From Actinomadura sp. NAK00032 (GTDB taxonomy: Bacteria > Actinomycetota > Actinomycetes > Streptosporangiales > Streptosporangiaceae), in the NCBI RefSeq assembly GCF_013364275.1, contig NZ_CP054932.1:9238001-9302000 (forward strand): a DNA stretch of 64,000 nucleotides, given 5' to 3'. The notes beneath the pieces were generated by a model, which saw only the letters and a program-made list of their open reading frames with translations, had not been told where the DNA came from and did not search any database. A program made the position numbers and the translations under genes. Each line of letters begins with the position of its first letter. Position 1 is the stretch's first letter. This document shows positions 55,861 to 64,000 of the stretch, one piece after another.

Positions 55861-56430
55861 GTGACCGGGCGGCCTTGGGTGAGTGCGCAGGTCATCGAGG
55901 CGGCGCAGGCGGGTGATCGCGAGTCGATCACCGCGGTGGTCTATGGCGCTCATTCGCATGTACGGCGGTTCGCCGAGCGGCTCTGCGCGTCGCCGCAGGA
56001 TGCCGAAGACGCTGCTCAGGAAGCGCTGATCATCCTGTACCGGAAGATCGGCACACTGCGGGCGACCGGCGCGTTGGCATCGTGGATGTTCCGGATCGTC
56101 CGGCACGAGTGTCTGCGCCGCGCCCGGCTGCTGGTCGAGCGTCATGACGGGGTCGAACATGATCTGGCGGCGTCCGCTGAGGATGAGGCCATCCGGCGTC
56201 TCGAAGCTTCGCTGGTCGCGCAGGCGATCCAGGAGTTGCCGGAGGTTCAGCGCAGGGTGCTGATCATGCGAGACATCTTGGGGTACCCGGGGCGGACGGT
56301 CGCGGACGCGCTCGGTTTGAGCAACGCGGCGATGAAGTCCCACCTGCACCGGGCCCGCAGCAAGGTGCGGGTCGGGCTGAGCGACGGGGCCGGCTCCGCT
56401 GAGGGCCCTCGTTCTTCGTCGATCAGCTGA
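55861..56430 (+). CDS. ECF-type RNA polymerase sigma factor
   Basis: A 189-aa sigma-70-family protein with region 2 (AHSHVRRFAERLCASPQDAEDAAQEALIILYRKIGTLR, ending WMFRIVRHECLRRAR) and region 4.2 (LPEVQRRVLIMRDILGYPGRTVADALGLSNAAMKSHLHRARSKVR). GTG 55861 with GTGAGGG upstream is chosen; the frame is open earlier but low in complexity. No anti-sigma gene is adjacent. A peroxiredoxin gene 48 bases downstream suggests control of an oxidative response. Confidence 0.92.
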   Translation: MTGRPWVSAQVIEAAQAGDRESITAVVYGAHSHVRRFAERLCASPQDAEDAAQEALIILYRKIGTLRATGALASWMFRIVRHECLRRARLLVERHDGVEHDLAASAEDEAIRRLEASLVAQAIQELPEVQRRVLIMRDILGYPGRTVADALGLSNAAMKSHLHRARSKVRVGLSDGAGSAEGPRSSSIS

Positions 56431-56478
56431 TCCGCGTAGTCCTGCTTTCCTCGTTGAGACTGAAGAGGAGTCTTTGTC

Positions 56479-56940
56479 ATGCTCGAAATTGGGTCGACCA
56501 TGCCCGATGTCCTGTTGGAGGACACCGACGGTCGGGATGTTCGCCTCTCTGACTACCAGGGGCGCAGTGCCGTGCTGATCTATTTCATGCGGTCGACCTC
56601 ATGCCCCGTCTGCAACAGGCACGTCCAAGACCTGGTTCGGTCTTGGGATGAGGTCGCGGGTGCCGATGTGCAGGTGCTCGTCGCGCTTCCGGCCGCTCGG
56701 GAGGAAGCCGTCGCATGGAAGGACAAGCGCCGGGTCCCGTTCCCCGTCCTGGTGGGACGTGAGGGCACCCCGCACGAGATGCTCGGGCTGAGCAGGAAGG
56801 TCTTCGGCTCGATGCAGCAGTCGGGCAGCGTCCTCTTCGATCGCCAGGGCGTCATACGCCACTCCAATGTCGCCACTATGCCCACCAGTGGATACGACAA
56901 GAAGGGGATCATCGCCGCCGTCCAGGCACTCAGGGATTAG
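56479..56940 (+). CDS. Peroxiredoxin-like thiol protein (AhpC/TSA family)
   Basis: A 153-aa thioredoxin-fold protein: GSTMPDVLLEDTDGRDVRLSDYQGRSAVLIYF, then STSCPVCNRH with Cys42 and Cys45. A CxxC pair at this place is closer to thioredoxin-like BCP/redoxin proteins than to 2-Cys AhpC; it could reduce peroxides or disulfides in the cytosol (no signal peptide). GAAGAGGAG precedes ATG 56479. Probably cotranscribed with the sigma factor gene. Confidence 0.88.
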   Translation: MLEIGSTMPDVLLEDTDGRDVRLSDYQGRSAVLIYFMRSTSCPVCNRHVQDLVRSWDEVAGADVQVLVALPAAREEAVAWKDKRRVPFPVLVGREGTPHEMLGLSRKVFGSMQQSGSVLFDRQGVIRHSNVATMPTSGYDKKGIIAAVQALRD

Positions 56941-57188
56941 GCGTGCTCTGAGCAGGGCTGATCGGGGCTCGCGGAGGAGTGCGGCGAACTGCTCCCGCTA
57001 CGTCTTCTTCGCGAGCTGCTGGCGCTCCCTTGCGGGTCCTCCAGTGAGTTAAGGGCTTCACCTCGCGCGGGCGTGCCGCTGCCGGGTGCCAGTGTCGTCC
57101 GGGATGAAGGGCATTAGCGAGAGCAGCGCACGTGTGGTGCGGGTCGACCGGCTCAGTGCGCTTCTTCGGGCACCGCTTGTGGCCGGGC

Positions 57189-57713
57189 TCAGGAGGCGGC
57201 CCAAGCTCTGATCGCTTGGGCGGTCTCGGGGGTGAGGTCGGAGTCGGGCAAGTCGGTGGGGTGGAGCCATCTGTAGGCGGTGTGTTCTCTGCTCAGGACG
57301 ATGGGCTGGCCTTGGTGGGGCACGGCGAAGGTGTATTGGCGGGTTTTGCGGCTGGATCCGGAGATGTAGTCGAAGTGTGCAACGAAGCCGGGATCAAGGG
57401 TGAGCGCTCCGGTCCAGCCGATTTCTTCGGTGAGTTCGCGTTGCAGAGCGGTGAGCAGGTTCTCGCTCGGTTCGACGCCACCTGAGGGGAGTTCTTCGAT
57501 GCCGGCCATGAAGTCGTCCTCGGCGCAGCGGCGCAGGATGAGCACTTCACCCTCGGCATGGACGATGGCACCGGATGCGAGCTTGGTGATGCCGTCGCGT
57601 TCGGCGTCGTTGTGCAACTGCAGGACGTCGATGCCCGGTGCGCTGGTCACGCGCGCAGGGTAGTTCGTGAAGTGTGCGGCGGTCATATCGCGCAGCAGGT
57701 GGCGTCGTGCCAT
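57189..57713 (-). CDS. NUDIX hydrolase
   Basis: A 174-aa protein with a full Nudix box at residues 78-100 (GGVEPSENLLTALQRELTEE followed by IGW), satisfying G-x5-E-x7-REUxEExGU. It hydrolyses a nucleoside diphosphate linked to another moiety; the substrate cannot be told. ATG 57713 (MARRHLLRDM) is chosen; ATG 57686 is possible. The frame is open to 57851 without support. The 56941-57188 spacer holds no gene. Confidence 0.9.
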   Translation of the reverse strand: MARRHLLRDMTAAHFTNYPARVTSAPGIDVLQLHNDAERDGITKLASGAIVHAEGEVLILRRCAEDDFMAGIEELPSGGVEPSENLLTALQRELTEEIGWTGALTLDPGFVAHFDYISGSSRKTRQYTFAVPHQGQPIVLSREHTAYRWLHPTDLPDSDLTPETAQAIRAWAAS

Positions 57714-57901
57714 ATCCGAACTGCCCGACTGTTTGGGGTCTGGGGCGAAGAAGTTGTTGGTCCCAATTGCACCCGGCCTCGGCCGCGGCCATCTGGCTGA
57801 CCAGCGGATGAGGGGGTGGCGGCGGTGAGCAGTCAGGCAGTGTGCGTTCATTTCACCGTTCCGCCATCAGGCGATTACCGTCCGTCATAGAGTTGGGTAT
57901 C

Positions 57902-58198
57902 GTGACTAACCGGCCAGCTCCCGACCAGTTCTTTGATGGCGACATGTACCGGGCTATTTGGCCCATGGGGTCGGAGAAGATTGAACTCCTCTCCGGGCAT
58001 CCCCTGTTCTACGGCTCGTTCAATAAGGCCGACGCTGAGGCGGCCGAGCGCGCGTTCCCGGGGCGTCGGGCCACGATCGAGCCCTGGTACGGCCAGCTCG
58101 GGAACCTCATCCTTCACGCCTCCACCTGCACCCCGGAAACCTGCTCCGAGTGGCCCGTCGAGGGGGTCGGACAGTCGGCGCCGTCCGACCCCACCTAA
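57902..58198 (+). CDS. Small hypothetical protein
   Basis: A 98-aa protein: FDGDMYRAIWPMGSEKIELLSGHPLFYGSFNKADAEAAERAFPGRR then EPWYGQLGNLILHASTCTPETCSEW. No family recognised. It starts at GTG 57902 without a clear ribosome site. An in-frame GTG at 57842 overlaps the region upstream of the NUDIX gene. Composition is protein-like. Confidence 0.6.
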   Translation: MTNRPAPDQFFDGDMYRAIWPMGSEKIELLSGHPLFYGSFNKADAEAAERAFPGRRATIEPWYGQLGNLILHASTCTPETCSEWPVEGVGQSAPSDPT

Positions 58199-58211
58199 CC
58201 GACTCACGTGG

Positions 58212-59027
58212 TCAGTTCGTTGGGAATGCTTCGGCGACCGCGAGGCTGTCCTCGTACATGTGGTGGCGTGTGATGCGGCCGTCTTCGATGGTGAGGCGTA
58301 GCGCGAAGGTCATGGTGAAGCGGTTGCCGGTGTCCTTCAGGCGTTGGGTGCTCGTGCCGAACAGGATGGCGTTGGATCCGTCGATCAGTACGTCGTCGAT
58401 CGATACGTTGCCTTCGGCGGGTAGGCAGTGCTCGGCGAATGTGCGGAAGTGGTCGGCGACGTCGGCCCGGGTGGAGCGTGGGAGGATCCACGGCACTGCC
58501 GGGTGGTGCTCGACCGGCCAGTTCACTCGCCAGGAGACCTCGGACGCGTAGAGGTCCGCGATGTGGTCGGGGTCGCCTTGCCGGCTCCTGCGCAGGAACT
58601 CGTGGACGATGGCTCGGGTCGTCGGTTGGGGCTTCTCGGACACTACGGGAGGCGGCGGGTTTCCGAACTGGTAGTCCTGATGGATTCGCCCGTCACGACC
58701 GAGGCTGGCGAAGACGAAGCCGGTCCAGGCTGCCTCGCCACCCCCGGCGGGGGTCATGTAGGTGGTGAAGCGGACGGCGCCGTGGTGCCCTACGGCGTCC
58801 TCAGCGGCCCGGAACGTGAATCCGCCCTGCTTCACCAACTGCTCGTGAGCTTCGGTGACCCGGGCCTCGATGGCTGAGAGGCCGCGATATTCGGCGGAGT
58901 CGGTGAACTCCACGGCCTCGTCGTCCCAGAGGGCGGTGATTAGGTTGTGGCGGACGCCGGAGTCCGGCTCGTTCCACACGGCGATGTAGCGGTCGACGAA
59001 CTCGGCGATGTCGAAGTCGAAGTCCAT
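58212..59027 (-). CDS. Tandem SnoaL-like (NTF2 fold) protein
   Basis: A 271-aa protein made of two NTF2-like domains: residues ~1-125 (VDRYIAVWNEPDSGVRHNLITALWDDEAVEF ... GFVFASLGRDGRIHQDYQFG) and ~138-271 (EFLRRSRQGDPDHIADLYASEVSWRVNWP ... MTFALRLTIEDGRITRHHMYED). Such domains act as small-molecule isomerases or binders. Here ATG 59027 is used; GTG 59057 would put the start within the operator palindrome. Divergent from, and presumably controlled by, the WYL regulator. Confidence 0.85.
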   Translation of the reverse strand: MDFDFDIAEFVDRYIAVWNEPDSGVRHNLITALWDDEAVEFTDSAEYRGLSAIEARVTEAHEQLVKQGGFTFRAAEDAVGHHGAVRFTTYMTPAGGGEAAWTGFVFASLGRDGRIHQDYQFGNPPPPVVSEKPQPTTRAIVHEFLRRSRQGDPDHIADLYASEVSWRVNWPVEHHPAVPWILPRSTRADVADHFRTFAEHCLPAEGNVSIDDVLIDGSNAILFGTSTQRLKDTGNRFTMTFALRLTIEDGRITRHHMYEDSLAVAEAFPTN

Positions 59028-59046
59028 GCCGGGACGGTAGGGGCGG

Positions 59047-59071
59047 TCCACTGACACCGACTGTCAGTGGA
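59047..59071. promoter_or_regulatory. Operator palindrome between SnoaL-like gene and WYL regulator
   Basis: TCCACTGACA and TGTCAGTGGA form a perfect 10-bp inverted repeat around CCGAC, in the 63-base gap between divergent genes, 19 bases before the regulator start. This is a strong candidate site for that regulator. Confidence 0.8.
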
Positions 59072-59090
59072 CCCTGGCAGGCTTTCCGGC

Positions 59091-60079
59091 ATGCGCGCGA
59101 GCCGGCTGGTGTCGATCCTGCTGCTCCTGCAGACCCGTGAACGGATGACCGCACGGGAACTGGCCGCACGGTTGGAGGTCTCGGAGCGGACGGTCTACCG
59201 CGACGTCCAGTCGCTGAGCGCGGCCGGCATCCCGGTGTACGGCGAGGCCGGTCATGAGGGCGGATATCGGCTGGTCGCGGCTACCGCACCCGGCTGACCG
59301 GGCTGACCGCCGCCGAGGCCGAGTCGCTCTTCCTCACCGGACTGCCCGTCGCCGCTGCCGATCTCGGTCTCGGCGAGGCGATGGCCGAGGCGCAGTTGAA
59401 GCTGATGGCCGCGCTTCCGCCCGAGTCGCGTGAGCGGGCGGCTCGGCTGAGGGAGCGAGTCCACCTCGACGCGCGGGCCTGGTATCAGGACGCCGACGCC
59501 GCACCGCATCTGGCGGTGGTCGCCGACGCGGCGTGGCATCAGCGTCGTGTGCGCCTGCGCTATCTGCGCTGGGAGGCCCCGCATGAGGTCACGCGGACGG
59601 TCGAACCATACGGCGTCGTGCTGAAAGGCGGCCGGTGGTACCTCGTGGCTCGCTGGGTGGGGCGGTTCCGCACCTATCGGGTCTCGCGGATCATCGCTGC
59701 GGACGTCCTCGACCAGGCCTTCGAGCGCGCGGCCGACTTCGACTTGAGCGGTTACTGGCAGGACTACCTCGACGACTATGACGCCCGGCGGCACCAGGGC
59801 CGGGCAGTGCTGCGCCTGTCGCCAGACGGCATGCAACGACTGCCGCACCTGGCCGAGCCGGCGGTCGTGAGTGCGGCCCGAAAGACCACCGTCATCGAAT
59901 CGGACGGCTGGACGCGCGTCACCGTGCCGATCGAGTCGGACGAGCAGACGATCCAGGAACTACTGCGCCTGGGCGCTGACGTCCAGGTCCTCGCTCCGGC
60001 CGAGCTCCGCTCTCGAATGGCCGAAACTGTGGCCGCGATGAGCCGTCACTACCAACAGACGGAGGGCGGTGAGCAGTGA
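59091..60079 (+). pseudogene. WYL-domain transcriptional regulator, frameshifted
   Basis: The N-terminal part (59091-59297) is a DeoR-type HTH: SILLLLQTRERMTARELAARLEVSERTVYRDVQSLSAAGIPVYGE then GGYRLVAATAPG and a stop. One base later in register, GYRTRLTGLTAAEAESLFL and the whole WYL part (59306-60079, PYGVVLKGGRWYLVARWVGRFRTYRVSRI) continue. A single deleted base near 59280 (GTCGC where GTCGAC is expected before GGC TAC) explains it. Restored, the protein would have about 329 residues. Sequencing error, recent mutation or frameshift translation are the alternatives. Confidence 0.8.
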
Positions 60080-60184
60080 AGGCGGGAGCGTGGAAACAGC
60101 GATCTGAAATGATCTTGCCGAGGCGGACATCTCCTCTCTGAAGCCCGTGTGGTGTGCGGGTTTGGCCTTGTGGAGGGAGATGCG

Positions 60185-61885
60185 TTGGCCAGGAAGAAGA
60201 GTCTGATCGTCAGCGCAACGGCAGTCGCGGCCGTCATGGCGGGGACGCTGAGCACGGGGCTGCTGAGCGGTCCGGAGCGGGTGAGCGCGGGGCAGGTCGC
60301 GGCCACGGCACGGGTGGCGTCGCAGGCCTCGCAGGGGGTTCAAGAGCGGTATCCGCACGGGCTGCGCGGTAAGGCCGTGCACAAGGGGACGCCTCGTCCG
60401 GCGAAGGCGCGGCGGCTGAGTGCCGAGGCGGGAGTGCGGCTCACCCTTGATGTAGTTGATCGGCATGGCAAGCCGGCGAGCGAGACGAGTGTCGTGTTGT
60501 ACCCGCTGAACGGGGACATGCCGTTCTACGCCGATCTGGTGGACGGCCACGCCGAGGGTGAGGTGCCGGCGGGGAAGTACGCGGTGCTGACTCATGTCGG
60601 CACGGTCGAAGGGAATGGCGAGACGTCGTGGGCCCTCGTCTATCGGCCCGAAGTGGCGATCAATGAGGCCACTGGGCTTCTGCTCGACGCGCGAAGCGCC
60701 GTGCCCATCACGTCGGCGGTGGTCGATCGCGCCGATGCCGGGCTCCTCAATGGAGGGGTACGCGTCGTACAGGAGATCGCGGGGCAGCCCGTCGTCACTT
60801 CGGACATGTTGTCGCTCAAGAACGCCTACATCACTCCCACCGGCGACACGCCGGGCCTGGCGCTCGATCTCCAAGCCGTCTTCACCCGCGAGGCCGCCGA
60901 GATGGGCAGCCCGTACGTCTACAACGTGGCGACCCGGATCTCAGGCGGCGTGCCGCAGAAGCCGCAGCTGAACGTACGCACCGGGGACATGGCCGCGGCG
61001 AAGACCGCGTACGGCACCGAAGGGCGTCCGGCATGCGTCGGAGGCCATGCCCTTCCCCTCTGGCCGGACGGCGGCATCTCCACGGGCTACTTCACCGGGG
61101 TGGGTTCGGTGCCCGGCACTCGTACCGAGTACTACTCGCCTGGCATCGCCTGGGACATCGACTGGATGAACACCGAGCCGGGCTGCAACTTCGAGTACGG
61201 CACGACGGAGATCTGAAGTCGCGTAGACCGTTTCGCGAAGCCGGGCTCGTACAAGCGTCGCCTCATTCCCGCCCCGTTCAGTCCCCGTGGCGGACGCCTC
61301 ATCTGGGGCGAGTACCAGGGCGGGGAACCGGCCCTGACGATAGGGATGCATTCGACGAGTGCGGGCAAGAGCTTCATGGCGCCGTACGTCGGGGCGTCCG
61401 GCACCTCCATCCTGCGGAACGCCGACGGGAAGGTCGTCTACTCCTACGACCAGCCCGGCGCCGCTTGGGCATGGCCCGTGCCCGAGCCGGGCGAGTACAG
61501 CCTCACGGTGGACGAGAAGCGCGCCTTCCCCCTTTCTCCGCTGGCCGTACGCCAGCACGCGGAATGGCACTTCACCGTCCGGGACGACAAGGTCATCGCC
61601 CTGCCGTCCCTCAATTACCGCACTCCGCTCGACGCCCAGTCGAGGGGTAAGGCGGGGGCTCGCCAGCGGATCACCATGACGACCGACCGCACGGGCAGCG
61701 CCAGGCCGAGGCTCTGGGCTTCGTCCGATGACGGCAAGACCTGGAAGGCCGCGAGGGTCACCCGCAGGGGCGATGCGTGGGTCGCGACCGTGACCAATCC
61801 GAAGGCGGGCTTCGTCTCCCTGCGGACGGCCGTCCCGGGTGTCCTCGACCAGACCGTGATCCGGGCCTACGCCATCCGCGGGTAG
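60185..61885 (+). pseudogene. Secreted protein gene interrupted by an in-frame TGA
   Basis: TTG 60185 with GGAGGGA six bases upstream starts a protein with a signal peptide (KKSLIVSATAVAAVMAGTLSTGLLS). It runs to TGA 61214-61216, after YGTTEI. The same frame continues without further stops (VDRFAKPGSYKRRLIPAPFSP, then LTIGMHSTSAGKSFM) to 61885, adding ~220 residues that look like a beta-rich C-terminal domain. The whole would be 566 residues. The frame did not shift, so this is a nonsense codon, readthrough or paired compensating errors. Function unknown. Confidence 0.7.
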
Positions 61886-61954
61886 GGACGTCGCGCGAAG
61901 GCTGCTCGGCTTGGGGCGGCTCGTAATCCCTGCGGCAACGGATCACGAGCCGCC

Positions 61955-62866
61955 TCAACGCCGGCGGATGGGCGGGTTGAAGCGGGAAGAAACGGCGTCG
62001 CTCCAGCGGAGGGGGACGGCGCCGGCGATTTCGATGACGTCGGTGATGGTGAATTCGACCAGTCGTTCGGCGCCCGGCACGGCGGCGGCGTTCGCCGGAT
62101 CCCAGTCGGTGCGGGCGGTGCCGGTCAGGTGCAGGACGGCGCCCGACCGCCAGTCGGGGAGCAGCAGCCCGGCATGGGGGTTCACCTCCAGGTTGCCGAG
62201 CGTGTTGAACATGGCGTTGCCGACGTAGTCGGGCCAGCGCAGCACCGTCGGCGACACCACCTCGACGAATCCCGGGTTGCCCCCGCGGTGGGAGGCATCG
62301 GCGTTGCCCTCGCCATCAGCGGTAGCGATGAAGAACGTGTCCGCACCGCCGATCCACTGCTGCTGGTGGCTGGTCAGAGTTCCGGAACGTTGAGGACGCC
62401 CCGAGACGGCGGCCGGCTCCCACTCGTATTCGCGTTTCTGGATGTACTTGGGGCAGTTCGAGTACACCTGATCGAGCTTGACGTGCAGGCCGTGCTCGGT
62501 GGGGACGGCCTGCCCGTTCAGCCGCATCCGGCGATGCCGGGACGGTTCGATCGCGAGCATCCCGACCGGCGCAGGGGTGCGAAGTCGCTCGTGAAGCGGG
62601 TCGCCAACGCCGGGACGGGCATCGATGGTGAGCGTGCCGGCGTCCTCGCCGTGCAGGAAGCCGGGCTGACCAGTGAGCAGCGTCGCCCATAGCCGACCGT
62701 CTGTGTCGGCGGCGCCGAGCACCAGCATCGGCTGCTGGAGAAGGAACTTGCGCGCCACTTCAGGGATCTCTGCACGGATGGCGCGTGCGGAGAACCCGCC
62801 CTGGTCGAGCAGACCGGCGCGCCGCTGGGCGGCTCGTTCGCCCCGGTGGTAGACGTCGACCGCCAC
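61955..62866 (-). CDS. Pyridoxamine 5'-phosphate oxidase-like flavin-binding protein
   Basis: A 303-aa split-barrel protein of the PNPOx family: FLLQQPMLVLGAADTDGRLWATLL, later TFFIATADGEGNADASHRGG and MFNTLGNLEVNPHAGLLLPDW, the second being the usual FMN-binding half. It lacks the full catalytic signature of PNPO itself, so it is a flavin or F420 reductase-like enzyme of unknown substrate. GTG 62866 start. It is 24 bases downstream of the VOC gene on the same strand, likely an operon. Confidence 0.87.
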   Translation of the reverse strand: MAVDVYHRGERAAQRRAGLLDQGGFSARAIRAEIPEVARKFLLQQPMLVLGAADTDGRLWATLLTGQPGFLHGEDAGTLTIDARPGVGDPLHERLRTPAPVGMLAIEPSRHRRMRLNGQAVPTEHGLHVKLDQVYSNCPKYIQKREYEWEPAAVSGRPQRSGTLTSHQQQWIGGADTFFIATADGEGNADASHRGGNPGFVEVVSPTVLRWPDYVGNAMFNTLGNLEVNPHAGLLLPDWRSGAVLHLTGTARTDWDPANAAAVPGAERLVEFTITDVIEIAGAVPLRWSDAVSSRFNPPIRRR

Positions 62867-62890
62867 AGCGGCCTCCTTCCGGCTGAGTGG

Positions 62891-63352
62891 TTAGAAGAAA
62901 CCGCAGGTCGGGGCGGCCCCGCTGGGCGCTGGCGCGGTGTCGGCGCCGGTCGGCGCGTAGATCTCCAGGCGCGTCCCGTCGGGGTCGGTGAAGAAGATCC
63001 CGCCGGACGCGGCGCCCTCGCCGTGCGGGACGACGCCGTCGTGGACGAGTTCGGCGCCCAGTTCGCGCAGCACCCGTTCGGCGGCCTTCACCTCGTCGAT
63101 CGTTTCGACCTGGAACGACAGGTGGTGCAGGCCCGCCGAGCGGGTCGCGAACGTGGTGTCGCTCTGCTCCCACAGGGTCAGCACCAGCTGGCCGTCCCGT
63201 CCCAGGAAAGCCCAGCGGCTGCCGGGCTCCTTGCCTTCCGCCTGGACCTCGAACCCGAAGACGCGCAGGTAGAAGGGCAGCGACCGGTCCAGGTCGTTCA
63301 CGTTCAACCCGACGTGTCCCGTTCGCAGTGCCTTGATGGCGGCTGTCTGCAT
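62891..63352 (-). CDS. VOC/glyoxalase-superfamily protein
   Basis: A 153-aa protein with two beta-alpha-beta-beta-beta repeats: TGHVGLNVNDLDRSLPFYLRVFGFEV and GLHHLSFQVETIDEVKAAERVLRELG, ending FFTDPDGTRLEIYAP. Metal ligands would be His13 (GHVGL), His in LHHLSF and Glu in RLEIYAP, as in dioxygenases and glyoxalases. The substrate is unknown. First gene of the pair with the flavin-binding protein, transcribed away from the CGNR regulator. Confidence 0.88.
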   Translation of the reverse strand: MQTAAIKALRTGHVGLNVNDLDRSLPFYLRVFGFEVQAEGKEPGSRWAFLGRDGQLVLTLWEQSDTTFATRSAGLHHLSFQVETIDEVKAAERVLRELGAELVHDGVVPHGEGAASGGIFFTDPDGTRLEIYAPTGADTAPAPSGAAPTCGFF

Positions 63353-63401
63353 GACGCACCTCGCAAACCCCCGGGCTGTCTCACCCAGGCTCGGCTAACT
63401 G

Positions 63402-63417
63402 TCTATCGAAAGATAGA
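63402..63417. promoter_or_regulatory. Operator-like palindrome before VOC and CGNR genes
   Basis: TCTATC-GAAA-GATAGA is a perfect inverted repeat in the divergent promoter region, and a further GATAGA half-site occurs at 63453-63458 (CGATAGACGG). Three copies of one hexamer in 60 bases suggest a regulator-binding array, likely for the CGNR protein. Confidence 0.6.
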
Positions 63418-63474
63418 TGGTTAGAGATTGATCGTCAACCGGCTAAGTTGCGATAGACGGGTAGAATCAGCGCC

Positions 63475-64000
63475 GTGCAGGAAGAACACGGTTCGCAGCG
63501 GCGGCAGAGCGCGGATCCTCGGCTGCTGGTCGGGGAGCCGCTCAGCTTGGACCTGGTCAACACCCGATGGGTGGACGATCGCGCCCATCGCGACCTGCTC
63601 GACTCCACCGAGGGCCTGGCCGTCTGGCTGCGTTCAGCAGGACTCGACGATCGGGCCGTAGCCGACCAGGCGACGCTCGACGCCACGCTGGAGACGCGGG
63701 AGATTCTTCGCGCGCTCCTCGCCCAGGGCCCGTCCCCCCAAACCTTGGACGCGTTCAACCGCGTCCTCGATCACGGAGCACTGCACTACCGGCTAGGCCC
63801 CAACGGCCGGGAAGAGCACTCGCGGACCGACGACCCCGCGTGGTTCCCGTCCTGGCTGGCCGCCGCCGACTACCTCCGGCTCATGGCCGACGCCCCCGCA
63901 CGCGTCAAACACTGCGCGCACCCCGACTGCGTGCTGCACTTCTTCGACGCGACCAAGAGCGGCACCCGCCGCTGGTGCTCGATGGCCATCTGCGGCAACC
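63475..64000 (+). CDS. CGNR zinc-finger/ABATE transcriptional regulator (3' end outside window)
   Basis: The frame runs from GTG 63475 off the window. The N-terminal ABATE domain includes LLVGEPLSLDLVNTRWVDDRAHRDLL, and the C-terminal zinc finger CAHPDCVLHFFD plus RRWCSMAICGN places the CGNR motif at the very end. These are stress-response or small-molecule regulators. Missing length is probably a few dozen residues. Divergent from the VOC/flavoprotein operon it presumably controls. Confidence 0.92.
   Translation, partial: MQEEHGSQRRQSADPRLLVGEPLSLDLVNTRWVDDRAHRDLLDSTEGLAVWLRSAGLDDRAVADQATLDATLETREILRALLAQGPSPQTLDAFNRVLDHGALHYRLGPNGREEHSRTDDPAWFPSWLAAADYLRLMADAPARVKHCAHPDCVLHFFDATKSGTRRWCSMAICGN

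Noticed and set aside
1..64000. CRISPR arrays
   Set aside because: No regularly spaced direct repeats of CRISPR type and no cas genes were seen.

Overview
The window is high-GC actinobacterial chromosome with GTG and TTG starts, a WhiB regulator and two whiJ-type clusters (XRE-DUF5753, DUF397, RsbW-like ATPase). It fits Actinomadura or another member of the Thermomonosporaceae; no 16S gene is present, so the genus is inferred.

1-9.5 kb, conserved core. Two Get3/ArsA-like ATPases, a divergent whiB and ponA2 (class A PBP with PASTA), yqeY, a metallophosphoesterase and a small methyltransferase. Order and orientation match the mycobacterial Rv3679-Rv3680-whiB4-ponA2-Rv3683 neighbourhood, with an unrelated secreted-protein gene inserted at 2.3-3.6 kb.

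9.5-48.8 kb, a candidate integrative mobilizable element in tRNA-Pro(CGG). Its left end is the tRNA. The right end carries a tyrosine integrase, a near-identical 26-bp repeat also found just inside the left end, and a decayed 27-bp copy of the tRNA anticodon-to-T-loop segment. Inside, in order: three IS110/IS630-type elements (one wrecked); a complete class 1 DISARM operon (drmD-drmMI-drmA-drmB-drmC); an ISL3-type remnant; an excisionase-like HTH protein and a MobC/relaxase pair; one whiJ-type cluster; an IS3-type element; a 1166-aa STAND-like NTPase/TPR/aminoglycoside-phosphotransferase fusion converging on an FkbM methyltransferase; a degraded HTH gene; a coiled-coil membrane protein behind a frameshifted gene; and two PD-(D/E)XK-like nuclease genes. 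The cargo reads as a defence island.

48.8-64 kb, accessory chromosome. Two small conserved proteins, a secreted protein, a ScoMcrA-like HNH enzyme with a likely phosphorothioate-binding domain, a second copy of the whiJ-type cluster (XRE proteins 260/285 identical to the island copy), an ECF sigma factor with a peroxiredoxin, a NUDIX protein, a tandem SnoaL-like protein divergent from a frameshifted WYL regulator with a perfect operator palindrome between them, a secreted-protein gene broken by an in-frame TGA, a flavin-type split-barrel protein, a VOC protein, and a CGNR zinc-finger regulator running off the end.

The strongest novelty candidates are the STAND-TPR-APH protein with its convergent FkbM gene, the coiled-coil membrane locus and the nuclease pair. 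DISARM itself is a known system.
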